DNA of 5,225 nt from Flavobacteriaceae bacterium (GTDB taxonomy: Bacteria > Bacteroidota > Bacteroidia > Flavobacteriales > Flavobacteriaceae): positions 1 through 5,225 of the forward strand of contig JACXVH010000118.1 of NCBI GenBank assembly GCA_014763515.1. Reading direction: 5' to 3'. The position numbers were made by a program, and so were the translations under genes. Below the pieces are notes generated by a model, which was given only the letters and a program-made list of their open reading frames with translations, was not told where the DNA came from and did no database searches. Of the stretch, positions 1 to 5,225 are shown piece by piece (the first letter of the stretch is position 1; the number at the start of each line of letters is the position of its first letter).

Positions 1-321
1 GCACAATTATTTGAAGGCGTTCGATATATCAATTTGATTAAAGAAGGAAAAGAAACCTTAAATCAAAACGATTTAGAAACTTTTAAAAACACTTTTAATA
101 GTTTTATTATTGAAGTTTTAGGACTAAATATCGATGAAAATGCAACTAACTCAAATTCTGGAAACAAATTAAGCGGAGTTGTAGAAATGCTTATCGAAAT
201 GAGAAACGATGCTAGAGCAAATAAGAACTGGGCTTTATCAGATGAAATTCGCGATCGTTTATTAGAACTAGGTATTCAATTAAAAGACGGAAAAGAAGGC
301 ACAACCTTCAGTGTAAATTAA
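1..321 (+). CDS. cysS: Cysteine--tRNA ligase (CysS), C-terminal part only
   Basis: This is the last 106 codons of a gene that enters from the left edge. The frame is open from base 1 (AQLFEGVRYINLI...), so the TTG at 34 is not the true start. CysS is a cytoplasmic class I aminoacyl-tRNA synthetase that charges tRNA-Cys using ATP. The visible part is the helical C-terminal region, comprising the end of the DALR-type domain and the terminal tRNA-binding tail. The diagnostic stretch lies at window residues 66-103: EMRNDARANKNWALSDEIRD followed by LLELGIQLKDGKEGTTF. It matches the family pattern of an R-x-x-A-R-x-x-K-x-(W/F)-x-x-(S/A)-D-x-I-R-D helix followed by a G-I-x-L-x-D-(G/T)-x-x-G-T-x-(W/F) tail. 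The HIGH and KMSKS catalytic motifs and the zinc ligands lie outside the window. The TAA stop is at 319-321 and the next gene starts two bases later, so the two are probably co-transcribed. The family call is firm from the tail alone. Confidence 0.93.
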   Translation, partial: AQLFEGVRYINLIKEGKETLNQNDLETFKNTFNSFIIEVLGLNIDENATNSNSGNKLSGVVEMLIEMRNDARANKNWALSDEIRDRLLELGIQLKDGKEGTTFSVN

Positions 322-323
322 AC

Positions 324-554
324 ATGAAATGGATAACCAAAATATTAGCATATCCTTTTATTTTCTTGGTTAGATTCTATCAAGTAGCTATTTCCCCTTA
401 CACACCAGCAGCCTGTCGTTATCAACCTACTTGCTCTCATTACACCGTTGAAGCTTTAAAAAAACACGGTTTTTTCAAAGGAGGTTGGTTAGCTATAAAA
501 AGAATTGCGAGCTGTCATCCTTGGGGAGGTAGTGGTTACGATCCAGTTCCATAA
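324..554 (+). CDS. yidD: Membrane protein insertion efficiency factor YidD
   Basis: This is a complete 76-residue protein of the YidD (DUF37) family, of ordinary length for that family. YidD is a small inner-face membrane-associated protein that helps YidC/Sec-dependent insertion of membrane proteins; its exact mechanism is not settled. Residues 1-28 form a hydrophobic or amphipathic N-terminal helix ending in the family motif ISPYTPAACRY. The core signature follows: CRYQPTCSHY (31-40), EALKKHGFFKGGWLAIKRI (43-61), and the tail CHPWGGSGYDPVP (64-76). The conserved cysteines are C31, C37 and C64. The ATG at 324 is two bases after the cysS stop, which suggests translational coupling. No Shine-Dalgarno sequence is seen, as is usual in Bacteroidota. 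In many other bacteria yidD sits in the rpmH-rnpA-yidD-yidC cluster, but here it follows cysS. The stop codon is only a few bases before the palindromic intergenic element. Confidence 0.95.
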   Translation: MKWITKILAYPFIFLVRFYQVAISPYTPAACRYQPTCSHYTVEALKKHGFFKGGWLAIKRIASCHPWGGSGYDPVP

Positions 555-557
555 AAT

Positions 558-648
558 TAAGGGCATTACCACGCACAGCGCGGTCAGGCTTTTCGCACTC
601 GCTCCACAAAATTGTGAGGGCTCAAACAATGCTACAATCCTTAATGCA
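558..648. repeat. Partly palindromic GC-richer intergenic element, probable dispersed repeat copy
   Basis: Between yidD and lgt lies a compact block of clearly different composition. By hand count 561-647 is 45/87 G+C (about 52%), while the following 69 bases have about 9 G/C. It contains a hairpin with arms ACCACGC (568-574) and GCGCGGT (578-584), a three-base loop and one A-C mismatch. It is bounded by short outer inverted arms, GCATTA (563-568) and TAATGC (642-647), with TTAAGG and CCTTAA alongside. A small inner hairpin, CACA/TGTG, lies at 605-616. I recall similar intergenic elements in Flavobacterium genomes, roughly GGGCGTTACC ... TTTCGCACTCGC ... CAATGCTACAATCC ... AACGC, present in many copies. 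That is memory rather than a search result. No U-tract follows, so it is not a standard terminator. The small open frames crossing it on both strands look spurious. Confidence 0.55.
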
Positions 649-716
649 AAAAGTTGGTTATTTTTTAACATCAATATAAATTATTATAAGTATTTTTAAG
701 CACAAATTAAAAATAT

Positions 717-1634
717 ATGCACTTATTAAATATCGTTTGGAATCCTTCAGAAGGGATAGATTTAGGTTTTTTCATGGTTCGTTATTACAGCTTAATGTTT
801 GTAATTGCATTCGGACTAGGCTGGTATGTTATGAAAGCAATATATCAACGTGAAGGAGAATCATTAGAAAAATTAGACAACCTTTTTGTTTATACTGTTT
901 TAGCTACTTTAATTGGCGCTAGACTAGGACACGTTTTCTTTTACGATTGGGCTTATTTTAAAGATCATTTAGCCGAAATACTTTTGCCTATAAAAGAAAC
1001 ACCAAACGGCTGGGAATTTACAGGTTTTGCAGGATTAGCTAGTCATGGAGCAGCAATTGCTATTATTTTTGTCATGTATTTTTACAGCAAAAAAGTAGTT
1101 CAAAAGCCAATTCTTTGGATTTTAGATAGAATTGTACTTCCAGTTGCTTTAGGAGCTATTTTTGTTCGTTTAGGTAACTTCTTTAACTCTGAAATTGTAG
1201 GCAACAAAACCACTTCACCTTTCGGAATTAAGTTCATTCGTGACTTCTATTCTCCACGTGAAGCAGTAGAACAAACCGGAATTCAAAACGTTAATGACGC
1301 TTATAATGCTATCGCTTCAAACCCACAATTTGCGCAATTATTAGAGAATGTTTCTCCTAAACATCCTGCCCAACTATATGAAGCAATAGGATATGTTTTT
1401 GTGTTTCTTATTCTTTACTTTTTATATTGGAAAACCGATGCTCGAAATAAATTAGGTTACATTTTCGGAGTTTTCTTAGTTTTACTATGGACTGTTCGTT
1501 TTCTAGTAGAATTTGTCAAAGAAAGTCAAGGCGGTTTTGAAAGTGCATTGGGCTTATTTTCAACAGGACAATGGTTAAGCATTCCTTTTATAATTGCTGG
1601 TTTTTATTTCATATTCAGAGCTAAAAAAGCATAA
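717..1634 (+). CDS. lgt: Phosphatidylglycerol--prolipoprotein diacylglyceryl transferase Lgt
   Basis: This complete 305-residue inner-membrane enzyme transfers diacylglycerol from phosphatidylglycerol to the lipobox cysteine of prolipoproteins, the first step of lipoprotein maturation. About seven hydrophobic segments are visible, near residues 18-40, 56-76, 104-123, 132-150, 222-237, 246-266 and 286-300. Family motifs run in order: RYYSLMF (22-28), GARLGHVFFYD (67-77), ASHGAA (108-113, with H110 aligning with the catalytic-region His103 of E. coli), RLGNFFNSEIVG (151-162, the Lgt signature with R151 aligning with E. coli Arg143, plus N154 and E159), HPAQLYE (216-222), RFLVEF (261-266) and STGQWLSIP (282-290). 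The stretch at 163-213 between the signature and HPAQLYE is a long loop; I believe longer Lgt loops here are common in Bacteroidota. The ATG at 717 is chosen because it precedes the conserved N-terminus and follows an A/T-rich leader (649-716) without a Shine-Dalgarno sequence. It is either downstream of yidD in one transcript or served by its own promoter in that leader; the sequence does not decide this. Confidence 0.96.
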   Translation: MHLLNIVWNPSEGIDLGFFMVRYYSLMFVIAFGLGWYVMKAIYQREGESLEKLDNLFVYTVLATLIGARLGHVFFYDWAYFKDHLAEILLPIKETPNGWEFTGFAGLASHGAAIAIIFVMYFYSKKVVQKPILWILDRIVLPVALGAIFVRLGNFFNSEIVGNKTTSPFGIKFIRDFYSPREAVEQTGIQNVNDAYNAIASNPQFAQLLENVSPKHPAQLYEAIGYVFVFLILYFLYWKTDARNKLGYIFGVFLVLLWTVRFLVEFVKESQGGFESALGLFSTGQWLSIPFIIAGFYFIFRAKKA

Positions 1635-1652
1635 AAATCATTTAAAATATAC

Positions 1653-1688
1653 AAAAAATAAATCGGGTTAAAGCCCGATTTATTTTTT
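1653..1688. terminator. Bidirectional intrinsic terminator between lgt and the convergent lipoprotein gene
   Basis: The arms AAAAAATAAATCGGG (1653-1667) and CCCGATTTATTTTTT (1674-1688) are perfectly complementary over 15 bases, with the six-base loop TTAAAG. Each strand reads a G/C-capped stem followed by a run of T, so the hairpin can end transcription from both sides. It lies 18 bases after the lgt stop codon. On the other strand it overlaps the TAA stop (1680-1682) of the lipoprotein gene, so translation there finishes inside the hairpin. Confidence 0.9.
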
Positions 1689-2123
1689 TATTCTTACTCC
1701 TATTCCTAAAATATTAGGCAAATATTCTCTATCAAATTTGTTTTCTATCTGCAAACTATACAAACCTTTATCTAAATTGTAATCTTGTTTTAAAACAGCA
1801 TATAAATCACAAATATCTCCCACGCATTCTCCTAAATCCTTTCCATTTTCTTTGACCTTCACATCTATTGTTTCTTGAAACAAAATTTGCTCATCTTTAA
1901 ACAAAGTAACTTGCAAAGGAACACTATCAAACTGGTAATCATAAATGTGCCCTAAATGCAAATCGATATCATAATTAGACGTTTCTTCAATTGAAAATGT
2001 AAGTCGTTTTAAATCATTTTTAGACCATCTATTTTCTTTAAAATCTTTTTGAAATATATCAACTGTATTATTGGAATTACAACTTAGCAAGCCTAAGAAT
2101 AAAACAATTATAAACTTTTTCAT
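1680..2123 (-). CDS. Small predicted lipoprotein, GldH-like
   Basis: This predicted envelope lipoprotein has 147 residues from the chosen start. Translation from ATG 2123 gives a compact type II signal peptide, MKKFIIVLFLGLLSC, with lipobox LLSC and the modified cysteine at residue 15. An in-frame ATG at 2162 would add 13 residues (MFKLEILLKYFVQ) ahead of the signal and is less likely. The mature part looks like a single beta-rich domain: RWSKNDLKRLTFSIEE (32-47), a YDIDLHLGHIYDYQF segment (51-65), VPLQVTLFKD, then GECVGDICDLY (98-108), KGLYSLQIE (119-127) and the tail LPNILGIGVRIKK. The order of features (Trp, F-S/D-L/I strand, N/H-Y-x-F segment, G..G..DI..LY, KG-x-Y-x-x-x-I, G-I-x-x-V-G-x-R-x-x-K end) resembles the gliding-motility lipoprotein GldH as I remember it. 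Identity is low, so orthology to GldH is not claimed. C100 and C105 could form a disulfide. It lies downstream of secDF but behind that gene's terminator, so it probably has its own promoter. Confidence 0.8.
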   Translation of the reverse strand: MKKFIIVLFLGLLSCNSNNTVDIFQKDFKENRWSKNDLKRLTFSIEETSNYDIDLHLGHIYDYQFDSVPLQVTLFKDEQILFQETIDVKVKENGKDLGECVGDICDLYAVLKQDYNLDKGLYSLQIENKFDREYLPNILGIGVRIKK

Positions 2124-2223
2124 CTGTACAAAATATTTTAATAAAATTTCTAATTTAAACATCTTCGATTGATTTTGAAATCATATTAATATGCATTAAC
2201 TATTTATTAAAACCTCAAGATAC

Positions 2224-2253
2224 AAAAAAAGTCCTGAATTACTTCAGGACTTT
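2224..2253 (-). terminator. Intrinsic terminator of secDF
   Basis: Read on the minus strand, the arms AAAGTCCTGAA (2253-2243) and TTCAGGACTTT (2238-2228) pair perfectly over 11 bases around a four-base loop. They run directly into a tract of seven T (2230-2224). The hairpin lies about 23 bases past the secDF stop codon, which separates secDF from the lipoprotein gene further down the same strand. On the plus strand the right arm is followed by only a weak T-run, so it appears mainly one-directional. Confidence 0.9.
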
Positions 2254-2276
2254 CTTAATTTATATAAAAACTATAA

Positions 2277-5213
2277 TTAGTCTTCTTTTTTAAATTCAGC
2301 CATTTTCTTAGCTTCTTTGTCACTCATAGTATCATTCATAATTGGTGTTGCCACAAATAATGATGAATAAGTACCCACTAAAATACCAACTAAAATTGCA
2401 AATACGAAACCTCTAATAGTTTCACCTCCTAAAATAAAGATAGCAACTAATACCACTAATGTTGTAGCTGAAGTATTAATAGTTCTACTTAATGTAGAGT
2501 TTAATGCTTTATTTACTAAACCTTTGAAATCTGGCGATGAATTATAATCTAAATACTCTCTTACACGGTCAAACACAATTACTGTATCATTTAACGAGTA
2601 ACCAATTACGGTTAAGATCGCAGCAATAAATGCTTGGTCAATTTCCATATTGAATGGTAAAATAGTGTAGAAGAACGAGAAAATACCTAATACAATGATA
2701 ACGTCGTGCGCAACAGCAACTACAGCACCAAGACCAAACTGCCATTTACGGAACGAAATCATTAAGTAAACAAAAACAATAAACAACGAACCTAAAACTG
2801 CCCAAATAGAGTTTGTTTTAATGTCTTTAGAAATAGTTCCAGAAACTTTAGAAGCTTGCATAATTCCATACTTTTTACCTTCATAAGAAGTCACGAAATC
2901 TTTGTACTCTAAATTAGCTGGTAAATATTTCTTTAAACTTTCGTATAATTTTTCATTTACTTCTTTATCTACTCCTTCTCCTTCTTCGTCAACTTTGTAT
3001 TTAGTTGTAATTTTCAACTGATTATCGTTACCAAAAACTTTTGCTTCAGCACTTCCAAAAGTAGCTACTAAATCATTTGTAACCTCAGAAGCTACAACTG
3101 GTTTTTCGAAACGAACTTGGAAAGTTCTTCCTCCTACGAAGTCTACACCTTGATTTAAGCCCTTAGTAAAGATTGAGAATAAACTCAATACTACTAAAAT
3201 ACCTGAAACAGTATAAGCAATTTTACGTTTTCCTAAGAAGTCGAAGTTTAAGTTTTTAAACCAATTTTTAGTGATTGATGTTGAAAAAGCAATATTTTCA
3301 TTTTTAGTTAAACTCCAATCTAATAATAATCTTGTAATGAAAACTGCAGTAAATACTGAAGTAATTACACCAATGATTAATGTTGTAGCGAAACCTTTAA
3401 TTGGTCCTGTACCAAAAACGAATAAGATAATTGCCGTTAATAAAGTTGTAACGTTAGCATCAACAATTGATGACATTGCACCTTTCCATGTATAAGCATA
3501 ACTAACTGCTTCACTTACTGGTTTACCAGAATCTAACTCTTCTTTTGCTCTTTCATAAATAATAACGTTAGCATCTACCGCCATACCAATTGTTAATACA
3601 ATACCTGCGATACCTGGTAATGTTAATACAGCTCCAAAAGAAGCTAAAATTCCGAAGATGAATAAGATATTTACTAATAATGCTAAGTTTGCATAGAAAC
3701 CAGCTTTACCATAATACACCACCATCCATAAAAGTACTAAAGCGAAACCTAAGATAAATGAAACTAATCCATTATCAATAGCTTCTTGCCCTAATGATGG
3801 ACCAACAACATCTGACTGAACAATTTCTGCAGCTGCAGGTAATTTACCAGCTCTTAAAATATTAGCTAAGTCTTTAGTTTCGTTAATTGTAAAACTTCCT
3901 GAAATTTCTGATTGACCACCAGAAATAGCTCCTCTACTTACACCTGGTGCAGAGTAAACAATATTATCTAATACAATTGCGATAGCATTTCCTTGTTGAG
4001 AAACTTTACCGGTTAACTCTTCCCAAACTTTTGCACCAGCACCATTCATTTGCATTGAAACAGCTGGTTTACCCATTTGATCATAAGTATCTCTAGCTTC
4101 AACAATAACCCCACCACTCAAAGGCGCTTTATTTTCTCTATTTCCTTTGATAGCATATAATTCAACTACATCTCCAGATTTTTCATTCTCTTTACCCCAA
4201 TTGAATCTTACGAACGCTAATTTATTTGGTAATAAAGCTTGAATATCACTTCTATTTAAGAAAGAGTTGATTTTAGCTGTATCTTTAGTTTGAGCATACC
4301 CAATAACTGAAAAACCTTGTTGTTGAGTAGGTTGTAAAATATCAAATAAAGGATTTTTTTGAACTTTAGTCGTATCTGCTTTATCTGTTAATAAAGAATC
4401 GATACCAGAAGCAGATGCTTTTTTAACTTCAGCAACATCAGAAGAAACTTCAGTTTTCTTTAAAGTTTCATTTGCTTGAATTAAGAAAGGAAATACTTCA
4501 TCATTTTTGTAAGTTTCCCAAAACTCTAATTGAGCAGTTGATTGTAATAATTTTTTAATACGGTCAACGTCTTTAGCACCAGGTAATTCTACTAAAATTC
4601 TACCTGAACTACCTAATAATTGAATATTTGGTTGTGTAACACCAAATTTATCAATACGCTCACGTAATACTTTGAATGCAGATTCTACAGACTCTTGAAC
4701 TTTTCTTTTGATTATTGGTTCAACTTGAGCATTTGTCATACCCATGTTGATTTCAGTTTCTAAATTTCTGTTACCAAAAATTTCAACATCTGATAATTTT
4801 ACATTTGCTTTATTCGCCTCATTAAAGAAAGCATCGATATAATCTTGATTTCCTTGTTGATTAGCTTTAGCATCTGCAAGAGCTTTGTTAAAAGCAGGGT
4901 TTTTAGATCCATTAGCCAAACCTTTTAAAATGTCTTTAACAGAGATCTGTAACATTACGTTAATACCTCCTTCTAAGTCAAGACCTTTGTTGATTTGATT
5001 ATTTCTAACAAAATCATAAGTATATCCAAATAATGGATAAACTGGTTGTTTAGAAATTGAATCTAAATACGCAACCTCTTTTTTGAAGTCTCCTTTTGCA
5101 AAAGCTTTTGCGTCTTTCTCAACTCCATTTGCAACGAATGTAAACGATAATTGGTAAATACATACCAAAGCAAAAATAACTGCGAAAAACTTAATTAATC
5201 CTCTATTCTGCAT
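2277..5213 (-). CDS. secDF: Protein translocase SecD-SecF fusion
   Basis: This complete 978-residue single chain joins SecD and SecF. The product is an inner-membrane RND-type partner of SecYEG that uses the proton gradient to help pull proteins out on the periplasmic side. SecD half: TM1 at about 6-29; motif D1, NKGLDLEGG (75-83); a large periplasmic P1 domain (about 30-475), including a Lys/Ser/Gln-rich variable stretch at about 232-310 and conserved VLDNIVYSAPGV (414-425); then five helices between 480 and 632 carrying GMAVDANVIIYERAKEEL (543-560). SecF half: TM at about 663-683, GVDFVGG (689-695), periplasmic P4 domain to about 795, then five helices with GYSLNDTVIVFDRVREYL (871-888) and LSRTINTS (908-915). 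D547, D876 and R910 correspond to the proton-path residues known from Thermus SecDF (Asp340, Asp637, Arg671). The start is ATG 5213, preceded by only 12 bases in the window; the next Met is residue 87. The length is close to E. coli SecD plus SecF combined and longer than the Bacillus fusion. The promoter lies outside the window. Confidence 0.98.
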   Translation of the reverse strand: MQNRGLIKFFAVIFALVCIYQLSFTFVANGVEKDAKAFAKGDFKKEVAYLDSISKQPVYPLFGYTYDFVRNNQINKGLDLEGGINVMLQISVKDILKGLANGSKNPAFNKALADAKANQQGNQDYIDAFFNEANKANVKLSDVEIFGNRNLETEINMGMTNAQVEPIIKRKVQESVESAFKVLRERIDKFGVTQPNIQLLGSSGRILVELPGAKDVDRIKKLLQSTAQLEFWETYKNDEVFPFLIQANETLKKTEVSSDVAEVKKASASGIDSLLTDKADTTKVQKNPLFDILQPTQQQGFSVIGYAQTKDTAKINSFLNRSDIQALLPNKLAFVRFNWGKENEKSGDVVELYAIKGNRENKAPLSGGVIVEARDTYDQMGKPAVSMQMNGAGAKVWEELTGKVSQQGNAIAIVLDNIVYSAPGVSRGAISGGQSEISGSFTINETKDLANILRAGKLPAAAEIVQSDVVGPSLGQEAIDNGLVSFILGFALVLLWMVVYYGKAGFYANLALLVNILFIFGILASFGAVLTLPGIAGIVLTIGMAVDANVIIYERAKEELDSGKPVSEAVSYAYTWKGAMSSIVDANVTTLLTAIILFVFGTGPIKGFATTLIIGVITSVFTAVFITRLLLDWSLTKNENIAFSTSITKNWFKNLNFDFLGKRKIAYTVSGILVVLSLFSIFTKGLNQGVDFVGGRTFQVRFEKPVVASEVTNDLVATFGSAEAKVFGNDNQLKITTKYKVDEEGEGVDKEVNEKLYESLKKYLPANLEYKDFVTSYEGKKYGIMQASKVSGTISKDIKTNSIWAVLGSLFIVFVYLMISFRKWQFGLGAVVAVAHDVIIVLGIFSFFYTILPFNMEIDQAFIAAILTVIGYSLNDTVIVFDRVREYLDYNSSPDFKGLVNKALNSTLSRTINTSATTLVVLVAIFILGGETIRGFVFAILVGILVGTYSSLFVATPIMNDTMSDKEAKKMAEFKKED

Positions 5214-5225
5214 TACTACTTAAAT

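Noticed and set aside
477..484. AAAGGAGG, a perfect-looking Shine-Dalgarno string
   Set aside because: It encodes the conserved FKGG of YidD, no plausible gene starts at the right distance after it, and Bacteroidota make little use of such sites.
489..674. Minus-strand open frame of 61 codons across the same region
   Set aside because: It is antisense to yidD and the palindromic element with no family resemblance. Both strands of such elements often stay open by chance.
505..699. Plus-strand open frame of 64 codons starting at TTG and covering the end of yidD and the intergenic element
   Set aside because: It overlaps yidD in another frame, runs through the palindromic element, has an unconvincing composition and ends in A/T-rich leader. 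It shows no recognisable domain.
649..716. Possible Bacteroidota-type promoter for lgt (TATTTTTA at 691-698 as a TAnnTTTG-like -7 box)
   Set aside because: The -7 match lacks the final G, and the only nearby upstream TTG (654-656) is about 34 bases away, far beyond the usual spacing. A promoter may exist here, but I cannot place it.
2121..2162. Upstream start at 2162 for the lipoprotein gene
   Set aside because: It would place 13 extra residues before a signal peptide that is already complete from the ATG at 2123, with MKK followed by a hydrophobic run and LLSC.
2124..2223. Promoter search for the lipoprotein gene on the minus strand
   Set aside because: A promoter is expected because the secDF terminator precedes the gene, but no TTG with a correctly spaced TAnnTTTG box was found.
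3271..3495. Plus-strand open frame of 74 codons inside secDF
   Set aside because: It lies wholly antisense to strongly conserved SecD membrane segments, including the GMAVDANV and SIVDANVTT regions, so it is a shadow of secDF.
1..5225. Mobile element, CRISPR array, toxin-antitoxin or defence cassette
   Set aside because: No transposase, regular repeat-spacer pattern, small overlapping gene pair or defence domain was seen. Apart from the short element at 558-648 the genes are ordinary chromosomal ones with uniform composition.

Overview
The window is low-GC DNA, very rich in A/T at synonymous positions. Its gene content and style point to the Bacteroidota, most likely a member of the Flavobacteriaceae close to Flavobacterium. 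The main reasons are a single-chain SecD-SecF fusion, start sites without Shine-Dalgarno sequences but with A/T-rich leaders, a GldH-like lipoprotein, and a palindromic intergenic element of a style I associate with flavobacterial genomes. The genus is an inference; no marker such as rRNA is present.

Layout. Three genes run rightwards: the 3' end of cysS (cysteinyl-tRNA synthetase, truncated by the window edge), yidD two bases later, and lgt after a 162-base gap. That gap holds a compact, GC-richer, partly palindromic element (about 558-648) and then an extremely A/T-rich leader. Two genes run leftwards from the other end: secDF (978 codons, whole) and, after its own terminator, a small lipoprotein gene. 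The two blocks converge at one perfect 15-bp hairpin (1653-1688), which serves both strands and overlaps the stop codon of the lipoprotein gene.

How the genes relate. Four of the five are envelope-biogenesis or envelope genes. YidD assists membrane-protein insertion, Lgt attaches diacylglycerol to lipoprotein cysteines, SecDF uses the proton gradient to drive late steps of Sec translocation, and the small protein is itself a predicted Lgt substrate with a clear lipobox. cysS is an unrelated housekeeping gene. No mobile element, CRISPR array, tRNA, rRNA or defence-type cassette is visible, and all intact genes read through without frameshifts.

I did not find a convincing new biological system. 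The items most worth a second look are the intergenic palindromic element before lgt and the divergent GldH-like lipoprotein with its added cysteine pair.
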